A stretch of DNA of 64,000 bases, from NCBI RefSeq assembly GCF_031453675.1, contig NZ_JAVIZX010000001.1, forward strand, positions 2,626,001 through 2,690,000, in the 5' to 3' direction. Made by a program: the position numbers and the translations under genes. Shown here in pieces: positions 30,257-40,948 of the stretch. The notes beneath the pieces were generated by a model. It was given only the letters and a program-made list of their open reading frames with translations. It made no database searches and had not been told where the DNA came from. The DNA is from Paracidovorax wautersii. GTDB lineage: Bacteria > Pseudomonadota > Gammaproteobacteria > Burkholderiales > Burkholderiaceae_C. Each line of letters begins with the position of its first letter. Within the stretch, counting starts at the first letter, position 1.

Positions 30257-30382
30257 TTACTTGGCGGCGCGCTCGATGGCACTGCCGGCGCGCTGCACGT
30301 CCTGGCCCATGCCCTTGACGGTGTTGCAGCCGGCCAGCGCAAAGGCGGCGGCCAGGGCGAGGAGGAGGGCGGTCTTTTTCAT
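30257..30382 (-). CDS. Entericidin-like small lipoprotein
   Basis: A 41-residue lipoprotein. [19 protein letters not shown] is a signal peptide with lipobox LAGC (Cys19), followed by [18 protein letters not shown], which matches entericidin A/B proteins. Entericidin B promotes and A opposes lysis in Escherichia coli stationary phase; which role this one has cannot be told. AGGA lies eight bases upstream of the ATG. It is nested between leuC and leuD on the same strand with 27- and 17-base spacers, so it is expressed with the leucine genes. Confidence 0.85.
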   Translation of the reverse strand: MKKTALLLALAAAFALAGCNTVKGMGQDVQRAGSAIERAAK

Positions 30383-30409
30383 GGGAGTTCCTGGAAAAAG
30401 GAAGAGCGA

Positions 30410-31831
30410 TCAGGCGAACTGGCGCACATCCACGAAGTGGCCGTGCACCGCCGCGGCGGCGGCCATGGCGGGCGACACCAAGTGCGTACGTCCGCCCGCC
30501 CCCTGGCGGCCTTCGAAGTTGCGGTTGCTGGTGGAGGCGCAGCGCTCGCCGGGCTCCAGGCGGTCGGCATTCATGGCCAGGCACATGGAGCAGCCGGGTT
30601 CACGCCACTCGAAGCCGGCGGCCTTGAAGACCTTGTCCAGGCCTTCGCGCTCCGCCTGTTCCTTCACCAGGCCGGAGCCGGGCACCACCATGGCGACCTT
30701 GATGTTCTTGGCCACCTTCTGGCCCAGCTTCTTCACCACGGCGGCCGCCTCGCGCATGTCCTCGATGCGGCTGTTGGTGCAAGAGCCGATGAAGACCTTG
30801 TCCACGAAGATGTCGGCCAGCGGCTTGCCGGGCTCCAGGGCCATGTAGGTCAGCGCGCGCTCGATGGCACCGCGCTTGTTGGCGTCCTTTTCCTTGTCGG
30901 GGTCGGGCACGCGGGCGTCCACGCCCAGCACCATCTCGGGCGAGGTGCCCCACGTCACCTGCGGCAAGATGTCGGCCGCATTCAGGGTGACGACGGTGTC
31001 GAACTTGGCGTCCGCATCGGAGTGCAGCGTCTTCCAGTACGCCACGGCCTGGTCCCATTCCACGCCCGTGGGCGACAGGGGGCGGCCCTTCACGTACTCG
31101 ATGGTCTTGTCGTCCACGGCCACCAGGCCGGCGCGGGCGCCGCCTTCGATGGCCATGTTGCAGACCGTCATGCGGCCTTCCATGCTGAGCGCGCGGATGG
31201 CGCTGCCGGCGAATTCAATCGTGTAGCCCGTGCCGCCGGCGGTGCCGATCTTGCCGATGATGGCCAGCACGATGTCCTTGGCCGTCACGCCCAGGCCAAC
31301 CTTGCCATCCACCTGCACCAGCATGTTCTTGGCCTTCTTGGCCAGCAGGGTCTGCGTGGCCATCACGTGTTCGACCTCGCTGGTGCCGATGCCGTGGGCC
31401 AGCGCGCCGAACGCGCCGTGCGTGCTGGTGTGGCTGTCGCCGCACACCACGGTCATGCCGGGCAGGGTGGCGCCGTTCTCGGGGCCGATCACGTGCACGA
31501 TGCCCTGGCGTTTGTGCATGAACGGGAAGAACGCCGCCGGCGAGATGGTCGCCATGTTGTCGTTCAGCGTGGTGATCTGTTCCTTGCTGATCGGGTCGGT
31601 GATGCCGTCGTAGCCGGCCTCCCAGCCCGTGGTGGGCGTGTTGTGGTCGGCCGTGCCCACGATGGAGCTCATGCGCCAGACCTTGCGGCCGGCCTCGCGC
31701 AGGCCCTCGAACGCCTGCGGGCTGGTCACCTCGTGCACCAGATGGCGGTCGATGTAGAGGATGGAGGTGCCGTCCTCTTCGGTGTGGACGACGTGTTCGT
31801 CCCAGATCTTGTCGTACAGGGTGCGTCCCAT
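30410..31831 (-). CDS. leuC: 3-isopropylmalate dehydratase large subunit
   Basis: LeuC carries the 4Fe-4S cluster that isomerises 2- to 3-isopropylmalate with LeuD. It has 473 residues. It begins [15 protein letters not shown]. Cluster ligands are in the [10 protein letters not shown] region upstream neighbour CGDSHTS, in [17 protein letters not shown], and in [13 protein letters not shown]. It follows the LysR gene by 22 bases on the same strand, so that regulator may share its transcript. Confidence 0.97.
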   Translation of the reverse strand: MGRTLYDKIWDEHVVHTEEDGTSILYIDRHLVHEVTSPQAFEGLREAGRKVWRMSSIVGTADHNTPTTGWEAGYDGITDPISKEQITTLNDNMATISPAAFFPFMHKRQGIVHVIGPENGATLPGMTVVCGDSHTSTHGAFGALAHGIGTSEVEHVMATQTLLAKKAKNMLVQVDGKVGLGVTAKDIVLAIIGKIGTAGGTGYTIEFAGSAIRALSMEGRMTVCNMAIEGGARAGLVAVDDKTIEYVKGRPLSPTGVEWDQAVAYWKTLHSDADAKFDTVVTLNAADILPQVTWGTSPEMVLGVDARVPDPDKEKDANKRGAIERALTYMALEPGKPLADIFVDKVFIGSCTNSRIEDMREAAAVVKKLGQKVAKNIKVAMVVPGSGLVKEQAEREGLDKVFKAAGFEWREPGCSMCLAMNADRLEPGERCASTSNRNFEGRQGAGGRTHLVSPAMAAAAAVHGHFVDVRQFA

Positions 31832-31853
31832 GGCAGTCTCTTTTCGTGGGGGA

Positions 31854-32873
31854 TCAAAGGGGTGGAGAGGATTCTAGGAGTGCCGCTGGCGGGGCAGCGG
31901 CCGGCATGGTTGCATCGCGTAACGGCGCTGCCGCCGCGTCGCTGCGGGCCACGTCCGGGGCCGGCGCCAGGTGCTCGACCAGCAGCCGTGCGGTGACGGG
32001 CAGGGTGTCGAAGTCGCGCGCCACCAGGCGCAGTTCGCGCTCGGCCCAGGGCTCGTTCAGGGCGATGGCGTGCAGCCGGCCCACGCCCTGCATCAGGGCG
32101 AAGGCCCGGTCGGGCAGCAGGCCCACGCCCAGGCCGTTGTCGATCATGCGGCACATGGCGTCCAGGCCGGTGACCTGGATGCGCTGGCGCAGCGGCCGCG
32201 CCGCCTGGGCCGCCGCCTGGCGCATGGCCAGGCTGATGCTGCTGTTGGCCTGCAGGCCGACGATGTCCCACTGCAGCACCTCGTCGAAGCCCACGCGGCC
32301 CTGGCGGGCCAGCGGGTGGCCCTGCGGCACGACGACGACCAGGCGGTCGCGGCGGTAGGGGCGGCTGTCGAGCCCCTCCGCCACGCCGGCCGCGCTGGCA
32401 TGGCACAGGCCCAGGTCCGCCGCGCCTTCGCGCACGGCGTTCAGCACATCGGGGCTCAGGTGCTCCTGCAGATCGATCTTGACCTGCGGGTGCTGGGCAG
32501 AGAAGGCGCCCAGGTCCTCGGGCAGGAACTGCACGATGGCCGAGATGTTGGCGTGCATGCGCACATGGCCGCGCACGCCGTCGGCGTATTCGCTCAGCTC
32601 GCCCTGCATGCGTTCCAGGCCGAAGAGCACCGTGCGGGCGTGGTGCAGCAGGCTTTCGCCCGCAGGCGTGAGGGTGACGCCGCGGCTGTGCCGGTACAGC
32701 AGGGCGGTGTCCACGGCGGCTTCCAGGTCCGACAGGCGCTTGCTCACGGCCGAGGCCGCGATGAACTCGCGCTCGGCCGCGCGGCCGATGCTGCCCAGTT
32801 CGCACACGGCGACGAACAGTTGCAGCGAGGTCAGGTCGATGCGGCGCGCAAAACTGCGCTCGGAGCTTTTCAT
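31854..32873 (-). CDS. LysR-family transcriptional regulator
   Basis: A 339-residue LysR-type regulator. The winged helix-turn-helix is seen at residues 10-70 ([20 protein letters not shown], then [40 protein letters not shown]). The rest is the two-lobed effector domain, with a 30-residue Ala/Pro tail. It lies directly upstream of leuC in the same direction, unlike the usual divergent layout, so a role in leucine control is possible but unproved. Effector and targets cannot be read from sequence. Confidence 0.9.
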   Translation of the reverse strand: MKSSERSFARRIDLTSLQLFVAVCELGSIGRAAEREFIAASAVSKRLSDLEAAVDTALLYRHSRGVTLTPAGESLLHHARTVLFGLERMQGELSEYADGVRGHVRMHANISAIVQFLPEDLGAFSAQHPQVKIDLQEHLSPDVLNAVREGAADLGLCHASAAGVAEGLDSRPYRRDRLVVVVPQGHPLARQGRVGFDEVLQWDIVGLQANSSISLAMRQAAAQAARPLRQRIQVTGLDAMCRMIDNGLGVGLLPDRAFALMQGVGRLHAIALNEPWAERELRLVARDFDTLPVTARLLVEHLAPAPDVARSDAAAAPLRDATMPAAAPPAALLESSPPL

Positions 32874-33068
32874 GGGGCGGAGCGAATTCTTTTGTTCTCG
32901 TTTGACGAGGTGATTGGTATTTTCCTACACGAAAAAACTATCAGCCATCGCAGACCGCGATGTCGTCCATCGCGGGGAGGGCATCTTGGCTCGCGTGCTA
33001 TTAAGAATGGAGCGTGCAGCGCTTGCTTCGCGCCGACCTTGATGGTTTATGACCTTGAATCCTCCCAG

Positions 33069-33098
33069 GCATAAGCGCAAGCAGCTATCCCATTGATA
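33069..33098. repeat. Palindromic intergenic repeat R1 (copy 8, one arm)
   Basis: Only the right arm is well kept: CATAAGCGCAAGCAGCTAT followed by CCCATTGATAG. A possible left arm, with GCAGCGCTTGC, is 50 bases upstream at about 33016, so this copy may be split or decayed. Confidence 0.55.
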
Positions 33099-33130
33099 GC
33101 AACACCGTCGTGCGCGGAGGGGCCCCAAAC

Positions 33131-33165
33131 AAAACCGCCCCGCGGCCATGCGGGCGCGGGGCGGT
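33131..33165 (-). terminator. Intrinsic terminator of grpE-dnaK-dnaJ
   Basis: ACCGCCCCGC (33134-33143) pairs fully with GCGGGGCGGT (33156-33165). On the minus strand the hairpin is followed by TTTTGTTTGG. It lies about 40 bases after the dnaJ stop codon. Confidence 0.82.
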
Positions 33166-33207
33166 CTGCAAGGGGCTGCGCGGCCGGCAGGCCGGCCACG
33201 GGGCGCG

Positions 33208-34353
33208 TCAGGTGAACAGGTTCTTCAGCTTGTCGGTCCAGCTCTCGCCGCTGGGCGAGTGCTTGCCGCCGCCCTTCTTGAGCGACTCGTCCAGCTCCTT
33301 GAGCAGCTTGCGCTGGTGCTCGGTGAGCTTCACGGGCGTCTCCACCGCGATGTGGCAGTACAGATCGCCCGGGTAGCTGGAGCGCACGCCCTTGATGCCC
33401 TTGCCGCGCAGGCGGAACTGCTTGCCGGCCTGTGTGCCTTCGGGAATGTCGATGGCCGCCTTGCCCTGCAGGGTCGGCACCTCGATCTCGCCGCCCAGCG
33501 CCGCGGTGATAAAGCTCACGGGCACCTGGCAGTGCAGGTCGTCGCCGTCCCGCTCGAAGATGTCGTGCTTGCGGATGCGGATCTCGATGTACAGATCGCC
33601 CGGCGGCCCGCCGTTGGTGCCCGGCTCGCCATTGCCCGTGCTGCGGATGCGCATGCCGTCGTCGATACCGGCGGGGATCTTCACCTCCAGCGTCTTCTGC
33701 TTCTTGACCTTGCCCTGGCCGTGGCAGGTGCCGCACGGCTCGGGAATGATCTTGCCCGTGCCGCGGCAGTGCGGGCAGGTCTGCTGCACGCTGAAGAAGC
33801 CCTGGCGCATCTGCACCGTGCCGGAGCCCTGGCAGGTGCCGCAGGTCTTGGCGCTGGTGCCCGGCTTGGCGCCGCTGCCGTGGCAGGTCTCGCAGCTGTC
33901 CCAGTTGGGGATGCGGATCTGCGCGTCCTTGCCCTTGGCGGCCTCTTCCAGCGTGATGTCCATCGCATAGCTGAGGTCGTTGCCGCGGTAGACCTGGCGC
34001 CCGCCCGCGCCCCGCGCGCCGCCGCGCTGCTGGCCGAACATGTCGCCGAAGATGTCGCCGAACGCCTCGGCAAAGCCGCCGAAGCCTTCCGCGCCCGGCC
34101 CGCCGGGGCCGCGCATGTTCGGGTCCACGCCAGCGTGGCCGTACTGGTCGTAGGCCGCGCGCTTCTGCGGATCGGAGAGCATCTCGTAGGCCTCCTTGGC
34201 CTCCTTGAACTTCTCTTCCGCCGGCTTGGCCGCATCACCCTGGTTGCGGTCCGGGTGGTGCTTCATCGCCAGCTTGCGATACGCCTTCTTGATCTCTTCG
34301 TCCGAGGCGTTCTTGGGAACGCCCAGAACCTCGTAAAAGTCTCTCTTGGACAT
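33208..34353 (-). CDS. dnaJ: Chaperone protein DnaJ (Hsp40)
   Basis: DnaJ stimulates the ATPase of DnaK and hands it unfolded proteins. The 381-residue product has the J-domain at residues 4-70 with HPD in [11 protein letters not shown], a Gly/Phe-rich linker, and four CxxCxGxG zinc repeats starting at CETCHGSG. The C-terminal substrate domains follow. It is the type I form. A GC-rich hairpin lies in the spacer after dnaK. Confidence 0.97.
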   Translation of the reverse strand: MSKRDFYEVLGVPKNASDEEIKKAYRKLAMKHHPDRNQGDAAKPAEEKFKEAKEAYEMLSDPQKRAAYDQYGHAGVDPNMRGPGGPGAEGFGGFAEAFGDIFGDMFGQQRGGARGAGGRQVYRGNDLSYAMDITLEEAAKGKDAQIRIPNWDSCETCHGSGAKPGTSAKTCGTCQGSGTVQMRQGFFSVQQTCPHCRGTGKIIPEPCGTCHGQGKVKKQKTLEVKIPAGIDDGMRIRSTGNGEPGTNGGPPGDLYIEIRIRKHDIFERDGDDLHCQVPVSFITAALGGEIEVPTLQGKAAIDIPEGTQAGKQFRLRGKGIKGVRSSYPGDLYCHIAVETPVKLTEHQRKLLKELDESLKKGGGKHSPSGESWTDKLKNLFT

Positions 34354-34382
34354 GGTATTTCCGGTGCCGGTGGGAACAGGAA

Positions 34383-34419
34383 CGCCGCGCTGGCCCCTGG
34401 GGAGGGGCCGGGCGCGGCG
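34383..34419 (-). other. dnaK-dnaJ intercistronic hairpin
   Basis: CGCCGCGCTGGCCCC (34383-34397) pairs with GGGGCCGGGCGCGGCG (34404-34419), with one G-T or mismatch position. There is no U tract, so it is unlikely to end transcription. It could stabilise the dnaK part of the mRNA or lower dnaJ output relative to dnaK. Confidence 0.6.
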
Positions 34420-34450
34420 GCTAGGGTGCTCGTGCCCGCTCGCGCGGTGA

Positions 34451-36406
<1,956 letters not shown>

Positions 36407-36448
36407 GTTGTTCTCCGATGTCTGAAAAAAGAGTGGATAGCCGTAACT

Positions 36449-36457
36449 TGTGGATAA
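36449..36457 (-). promoter_or_regulatory. Perfect DnaA-box sequence upstream of dnaK
   Basis: TTATCCACA on the minus strand, with a second weaker match (CTATCCACT) 16 bases downstream. Next to it is a GCGGCTT/AAGCCGC hairpin. A perfect match of nine bases could be chance in 64 kb, so binding by DnaA is a guess. Confidence 0.35.
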
Positions 36458-36514
36458 CTTGCGCGGCTTCAAGCCGCCCGGTCCGGAAATTTGCGCGGCG
36501 GCCGTAAGGGGGGC

Positions 36515-37066
36515 TTACTTGGGTGCGGCCACGGTCACCAGGGCCGGGCGCAGCACGCGGTCGGCGATGACGTAGCCCTTTTGCAGCACGGACACGACGG
36601 TGTTGGCCTCCTGGTCGGCCGGCACGACGCTGATGGCCTGGTGGCGGTGCGGGTCGAACTTTTCGCCGGCGGCCGGCTGGATGGCCAGCACCTTGTTGCG
36701 CTCCAGCGCTGCGGTGAGCTGGCGCAGCGTGGCGTCGGAGCCCTCGCGCAGCTGCTCGATGGTGGCGTCCTTGATCGCCAGGGCGGCGGTCAGGCTGTCG
36801 GCGACGGGCAGCAGGCTTTCGGCAAAGCTCTCGATGCCGAACTTGCGGGCCTTGGAGACCTCCTCTTCGGCGCGGCGGCGGGCGTTTTCGGCCTCGGCCT
36901 TGGCGCGCAGGAACTGGTCGGCCAGGTCGGCGCTCTTGGCCTTCAGCTCGGCCAGCTCGTTTTGCAAGCGGCTGAGTTCATCCGAGGCATGCGCGGCCAT
37001 GGCGGCTTCGACTTCTTCGGGCGCTGCGGAGGTCTCGGGGGCGTTGGCGGATGGTTGGTCGGACAT
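36515..37066 (-). CDS. grpE: Nucleotide exchange factor GrpE
   Basis: GrpE releases ADP from DnaK. The 183-residue protein has an acidic N-terminus, a long coiled coil (about residues 30-90: [20 protein letters not shown]), and the C-terminal beta domain with the signature [20 protein letters not shown]. The start at 37066 leaves a short 5' region under a sigma-32 promoter. It heads grpE-dnaK-dnaJ. Confidence 0.96.
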   Translation of the reverse strand: MSDQPSANAPETSAAPEEVEAAMAAHASDELSRLQNELAELKAKSADLADQFLRAKAEAENARRRAEEEVSKARKFGIESFAESLLPVADSLTAALAIKDATIEQLREGSDATLRQLTAALERNKVLAIQPAAGEKFDPHRHQAISVVPADQEANTVVSVLQKGYVIADRVLRPALVTVAAPK

Positions 37067-37104
37067 AGGGTTTCTTCTGAAATAGTGGAACACGATACGC
37101 GCGG

Positions 37105-37133
37105 CACTTGGGTGCAGCGGCCCGTATTTCAAG
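37105..37133 (-). promoter_or_regulatory. Sigma-32 (heat-shock) promoter of grpE-dnaK-dnaJ
   Basis: On the minus strand CTTGAAA (37127-37133), 14 bases, then CCCAAGTG (37105-37112). The consensus is CTTGAAA-N11-15-CCCCATNT. It would start transcription near 37098, about 30 bases before grpE. Confidence 0.75.
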
Positions 37134-37217
37134 CGCTGTAGGCGCGCGGCAGCTGCACGGAGGCATGGCCGCAGGCGGCGGGAGCCCCGGCCCGGGGCGC
37201 GGGAGGAAAGGGCAGAG

Positions 37218-37246
37218 TGTACAAGCCCCGGATGCAGGGCTATAAT
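37218..37246 (+). promoter_or_regulatory. Sigma-70 promoter of the rpsF operon
   Basis: TGTACA (37218-37223), 17 bases, then a perfect TATAAT (37241-37246). It lies 66 bases before the rpsF start and back to back with the grpE heat-shock promoter. Confidence 0.7.
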
Positions 37247-37311
37247 CGGCGGCTTTGCCTTGCCACACTGCTTCTGGACGCAGCAGGTGGTGTCATCCAA
37301 AAGGAGTCTGC

Positions 37312-37695
37312 ATGCGTCATTACGAAATCATTTTGTTGATCCACCCGGATCAGAGCGAACAAGTTCCAGCCATGCTGGAGCGCTACAAGGGCATGATCAC
37401 CGCCGGCGGTGGCAAGGTGCACCGCGTGGAAGACTGGGGCCGCCGTCAACTGGCGTACCTGATCAACAAGCTGGCCAAGGCCCACTACCTGTGCGTGAAC
37501 ATCGAAGCCGACCAGGCCGTGATGGCTGAACTGGAGCACGCCTTCAAGTTCAACGACGCCGTGCTGCGCCACCTGACGGTTCAGAAGAAGAAGGCCGACA
37601 CGGGCCCGTCTTCGATGATGAAGACCGTCGAGCGCGAAGAAGCCCGCAAGGCCAGCCAAGCCGAGTTCGCCGCTGGCGAGCGCGAGCAGCGCTGA
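37312..37695 (+). CDS. rpsF: 30S ribosomal protein S6
   Basis: S6 (127 residues) binds the central domain of 16S rRNA as a pair with S18. The sequence [19 protein letters not shown] and [20 protein letters not shown] are diagnostic, followed by a basic, disordered tail. AAGGAG lies six bases before the ATG. It is first in rpsF-priB-rpsR-rplI. In other bacteria the S6-S18 pair binds the 5' leader of this mRNA; no such structure is obvious here. Confidence 0.97.
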   Translation: MRHYEIILLIHPDQSEQVPAMLERYKGMITAGGGKVHRVEDWGRRQLAYLINKLAKAHYLCVNIEADQAVMAELEHAFKFNDAVLRHLTVQKKKADTGPSSMMKTVEREEARKASQAEFAAGEREQR

Positions 37696-37720
37696 TCGGT
37701 CGCTTCCTTCCCCCGGAGGA

Positions 37721-38026
37721 GTGGAAAACCACGTTGCCCTGACTGCCTGTATCGCCGAGGCCCAGCCTTTGCGCTACACGCCCGCCGGATTGCCAGCCCT
37801 GGATCTGAAGCTCGAACATGGTTCGCGCCAGCAGGAAGCGGGCACCGAGCGAGAGGTCAAGGTGGTCGTGAAAGCGGTGGCGTTCGGCGCGCTCGCAGAG
37901 CGGCTGTCCCGCCAGGCCATCGGTAGTCTCTGGACTTTCCAGGGCTTTCTGGCCACACCGCGACACGGCAAGGGCTTGGTGTTCCACATCCAGGACATTC
38001 AACAAAATTCATTTTCAAGAGGCTAA
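37721..38026 (+). CDS. priB: Primosomal replication protein N (PriB)
   Basis: PriB is a single-stranded-DNA-binding OB-fold protein that helps PriA restart stalled forks. The 101-residue product shows [33 protein letters not shown] and [15 protein letters not shown]. It lies between rpsF and rpsR as in most proteobacteria. The only sensible start is GTG at 37721, but the GGAGGA Shine-Dalgarno sequence touches it, which is much too close. A start at CTG 37739 would have normal spacing from it but would trim the first strand. Confidence 0.9.
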   Translation: MENHVALTACIAEAQPLRYTPAGLPALDLKLEHGSRQQEAGTEREVKVVVKAVAFGALAERLSRQAIGSLWTFQGFLATPRHGKGLVFHIQDIQQNSFSRG

Positions 38027-38028
38027 CA

Positions 38029-38310
38029 ATGGCCACGTTCAAGAAGTTCAACAAAGACAAGCGCCCGAAGCGCAACACCCAGTCGCTGCTGTTCAAGCGC
38101 AAGCGTTTCTGCCGTTTCACGGTCGCTGGCGTGGAAGAGATCGACTACAAGGATGTCGACACGCTGCGTGACTTCATCGCTGAAAACGGCAAGATCATCC
38201 CCGCACGCCTGACCGGCACGCGCGCCATCTACCAGCGTCAGCTGAACACCGCCATCAAGCGCGCCCGCTTCCTGGCTCTGGTGCCCTACAGCGACCAGCA
38301 CAAGATCTAA
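38029..38310 (+). CDS. rpsR: 30S ribosomal protein S18
   Basis: S18 (93 residues) pairs with S6 on 16S rRNA. Diagnostic parts are [20 protein letters not shown] and the basic [26 protein letters not shown] lies seven bases before the ATG. It starts three bases after the priB stop codon. Confidence 0.98.
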   Translation: MATFKKFNKDKRPKRNTQSLLFKRKRFCRFTVAGVEEIDYKDVDTLRDFIAENGKIIPARLTGTRAIYQRQLNTAIKRARFLALVPYSDQHKI

Positions 38311-38321
38311 GGAGTACGACC

Positions 38322-38774
38322 ATGCAAATCATCCTGCTCGACAAGGTCGTCAACCTCGGTAACCTGGGCGAGATCGTCAAGGTCAAGGACGGCTACGCAC
38401 GCAACTTCCTGATCCCGTCGGGCCGCGCCCGCCGCGCCACGGAAGCCAACAAGGCCGAGTTCGAAGCCAAGCGCGCCGAACTCGAAAAGGCGGCTGCCGC
38501 CAAGCTGGCAGAAGCCCAGGCCCAAGGCGAAAAGCTCGGCGGCACGACCGTCAAGCTGACGCAGAAGGCCGGCGTGGACGGCCGCCTGTTCGGCTCCGTC
38601 ACCAACCACGACATCGCCGAAGAGCTGAACAAGCAAGGCTACAAGGTCGTGAAGGCCCAGGTCCGCCTGCCCAATGGTCCGATCAAGACCGTTGGCGACA
38701 GCACGATCAGCGTGGCTCTGCACACCGATGTGGTGGTGGAAGTCACCGTGTCGGTGTACGGCGAAACGGCTTAA
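38322..38774 (+). CDS. rplI: 50S ribosomal protein L9
   Basis: L9 (150 residues) has two globular domains joined by a long helix. The N-domain [20 protein letters not shown] and the linker rich in Ala, Glu and Lys are plain, as is the C-domain with [23 protein letters not shown] lies seven bases upstream. It ends the operon at a strong terminator. Confidence 0.98.
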   Translation: MQIILLDKVVNLGNLGEIVKVKDGYARNFLIPSGRARRATEANKAEFEAKRAELEKAAAAKLAEAQAQGEKLGGTTVKLTQKAGVDGRLFGSVTNHDIAEELNKQGYKVVKAQVRLPNGPIKTVGDSTISVALHTDVVVEVTVSVYGETA

Positions 38775-38810
38775 TCGCCCAACGCCCGGAGCACCGACTT
38801 CGACACAGAG

Positions 38811-38838
38811 GCCGCCTTCGGGCGGCTTTTGTGTTTTT
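38811..38838 (+). terminator. Intrinsic terminator of the rpsF operon
   Basis: GCCGCC-TTCG-GGCGGC followed by TTTTGTGTTTTT. It lies 36 bases after rplI and separates it from dnaB. Confidence 0.88.
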
Positions 38839-38937
38839 GGGACGATAAGTTGTCCACCGCCATGCACCGGGTGTCAACGGGTTGTCCACAGGTTTGTCCC
38901 CGCCGCAAGCTGCGGCCCGTCCTCAAGGAACTCGTCC

Positions 38938-40374
38938 ATGTCTGCCGTGATGCCTCCGCTCGAAGACGATTTCTCTCCCGCGGCGCCCGCCGCTGCCTCT
39001 GCGCTCGATCCGCAGGTCGCGCAGTTGCGCGTCCCTCCGCACTCGATCGAGGCGGAGTCGAGCGTGCTGGGTGGCCTGCTGCTGGACAACAACGCCTGGG
39101 ACCGCGTGGGCGACCTGCTGGTCGATGGCGACTTCTACCGGCATGAGCACCAGCAGATCTACGCGGCCATCGGCAAACTGGTCAATGCCAGCAAGCCGGC
39201 CGACGTGATCACGGTGTTCGAGGAACTGCAAAGCCTGGGCCAGGCGGCGGAGGTGGGCGGGCTGGCCTACCTCAACAGCCTGGCGCAGTACGTGCCCAGC
39301 GCCAGCAACATCCGCCGCTACGCCGAGATCGTGCGGGAGCGTTCGGTGCTGCGCAAGCTGGTCACGGCCAGCGACGAGATCTCCACCAACGCCTTCAACC
39401 CCAAGGGCAAGACGGTGGAAAAGATCCTGGACGAGGCGGAGTCCAAGATCTTCGCGATCGGCGAAGAAGGCTCTCGCATGAAGCAGGGCTTCCAGTCGCT
39501 GGACAACCTGGTCATCGACCTGCTCGATCAGGTGCAGGAGATGGCGGACAACCCCATGGACGTGACCGGCGTGCCGACCGGCTTCGCCGACCTGGACCGG
39601 ATGACGTCCGGCCTGCAGGCGGGCGACATGATCGTGCTGGCCGCGCGCCCCTCCATGGGCAAGACCTCGTTCGCGGTGAACATTGCCGAGCATGTGGCGC
39701 TCAACGAGGGCCTGCCGGTCGCCATCTTCTCCATGGAAATGGGCGCCGCCCAGCTGGCGGTGCGTATCGTGGGCTCCATCGGCCGCGTGAACCAGGGCAA
39801 CCTGCGGACCGGCAAGCTGACGGACGAGGAATGGCCGCGCCTGACCGAGGCCATCGAGCGCCTGCGCACCGTGTCGCTGCACATCGACGAGACGCCGGGC
39901 CTGACTCCGGGCGAGCTGCGCGCCAACGCCCGGCGCCTGGCGCGCCAGTGCGGCAAGCTCGGCCTTATCGTGGTCGATTACCTGCAGCTGATGAGTGGCT
40001 CGGGCGCCGGTAGCGCGGACAACCGCGCCACCGAACTGGGCGAAATCTCCCGGGGCCTGAAGATGCTGGCCAAGGAACTGCAGTGCCCGGTGATCGCGCT
40101 GTCGCAGCTCAACCGCTCGGTGGAGCAGCGCACCGACAAGCGGCCCATGATGTCCGACCTGCGCGAATCGGGCGCCATCGAGCAGGATGCGGACATCATC
40201 ATGTTCATCTACCGCGACGACTACTACAACAAGGACTCCAAGGAGCCCAACGTGGCCGAGGTCATCATCGGCAAGCAGCGGAACGGCCCTACGGGCACGG
40301 TGAAGCTGTTCTTCCAGAAGAACCAGACGCGTTTCGAGAACCTGGCCCAGGGCTACGGCGGCGACGATTACTGA
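38938..40374 (+). CDS. dnaB: Replicative DNA helicase DnaB
   Basis: DnaB is the hexameric helicase of the replication fork. The 478-residue product has an N-terminal domain opening RVPPHSIEAESSVLGGLLLD. The RecA-like motor has Walker A RPSMGKTSFA, SMEMGAAQLAVRI, Walker B LIVVDYLQLMSG and the arginine-finger region QNRSVEQRTDKRPMMSDLRE-type sequence. ATG at 38938 has AAGGAA upstream. In the leader, TTGTCCACC (38850) and TTGTCCACA (38882) are one or two changes from a DnaA box. Confidence 0.97.
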   Translation: MSAVMPPLEDDFSPAAPAAASALDPQVAQLRVPPHSIEAESSVLGGLLLDNNAWDRVGDLLVDGDFYRHEHQQIYAAIGKLVNASKPADVITVFEELQSLGQAAEVGGLAYLNSLAQYVPSASNIRRYAEIVRERSVLRKLVTASDEISTNAFNPKGKTVEKILDEAESKIFAIGEEGSRMKQGFQSLDNLVIDLLDQVQEMADNPMDVTGVPTGFADLDRMTSGLQAGDMIVLAARPSMGKTSFAVNIAEHVALNEGLPVAIFSMEMGAAQLAVRIVGSIGRVNQGNLRTGKLTDEEWPRLTEAIERLRTVSLHIDETPGLTPGELRANARRLARQCGKLGLIVVDYLQLMSGSGAGSADNRATELGEISRGLKMLAKELQCPVIALSQLNRSVEQRTDKRPMMSDLRESGAIEQDADIIMFIYRDDYYNKDSKEPNVAEVIIGKQRNGPTGTVKLFFQKNQTRFENLAQGYGGDDY

Positions 40375-40510
40375 CGGCGGGCGGGGCGCTCTGGCGGGCC
40401 TGCAGGGGTGCCCGCCGTGCGCCTGCGTTGCCTTCGCCGTCCGCGGGGCCGCCTGCCGTCGGCGGGCACGGGTCGGGCAACAACAACGGGTGGCGACGGA
40501 TTTCCAATGA

Positions 40511-40570
40511 AAAATAGCTGCTGGCGCTTGTGTATCAAGCGCCAGCAGCTATTGTTTTGATAGTGCGGTG
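40511..40570. terminator. R1 repeat acting as a bidirectional terminator (copy 9)
   Basis: AAAATAGCTGCTGGCGCTTG-TGTAT-CAAGCGCCAGCAGCTATTGTTTT. The stem is about 17 bp and perfect in the core, with A-rich and T-rich flanks. It lies between convergent dnaB and the gene at 40578. It shares its whole length and the following GATAGTGCGGT with copy 5 at 19071. Confidence 0.8.
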
Positions 40571-40577
40571 GGTCAGC

Positions 40578-40946
40578 TCAGCGGGTGAGGGCCCAGGCCA
40601 GCAGGCCGATCGTCACCACGCCTGTGGCGACGCTCCCCCACAGCAGCCGCTGGCTGCGTACGCGCAACGCATCGATGGCGCGCACCAGCTGCGCGTTCTG
40701 CTCCGCCAGCGACTGGATCAGCACCGCCGAGGCGCGCTGCTCTTCCTCGAGCTGCGTGATGCGCGCCTGCATCGCCTGCAGCGGATCCACGGGCGCACCG
40801 GTGGCCGCTATCGGCGCAGCCGCCCCGGGCGGCGTCTTCTGCGTGGAGCCCAGCAGCTTGCGCGCGGCCTGCATGATCTGCGGCGTGGCCTCGATCACGT
40901 CGCCCCACGGGACCAGCTTCAGGGCGGTCATCCATCCCACGGCCAT
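40578..40946 (-). CDS. Coiled-coil protein with one C-terminal membrane anchor
   Basis: A 122-residue protein with an N-terminal amphipathic part (MAVGWMTALKLVPWGDVIEA), an Ala/Pro linker, and a coiled coil (MQARITQLEEEQRASAVLIQ). One membrane helix at the very end (LLWGSVATGVVTIGLLAWAL) suggests a tail-anchored protein. I do not recognise the family. It starts three bases after the phoH stop codon and is probably made with it, so it may tether the PhoH protein or a partner to the membrane. Confidence 0.65.
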   Translation of the reverse strand: MAVGWMTALKLVPWGDVIEATPQIMQAARKLLGSTQKTPPGAAAPIAATGAPVDPLQAMQARITQLEEEQRASAVLIQSLAEQNAQLVRAIDALRVRSQRLLWGSVATGVVTIGLLAWALTR

Positions 40947-40948
40947 GG

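Larger units (their letters stand above)
32874..33207. other. Intergenic region upstream of the LysR gene
   Basis: 334 bases between dnaJ and the LysR gene. It holds the dnaJ terminator (33131-33165), an R1 half-copy (33069-33098), and an AT-rich stretch at 32888-32945 that probably carries the LysR promoter. I could not fix -35 and -10 boxes there. Confidence 0.5.
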
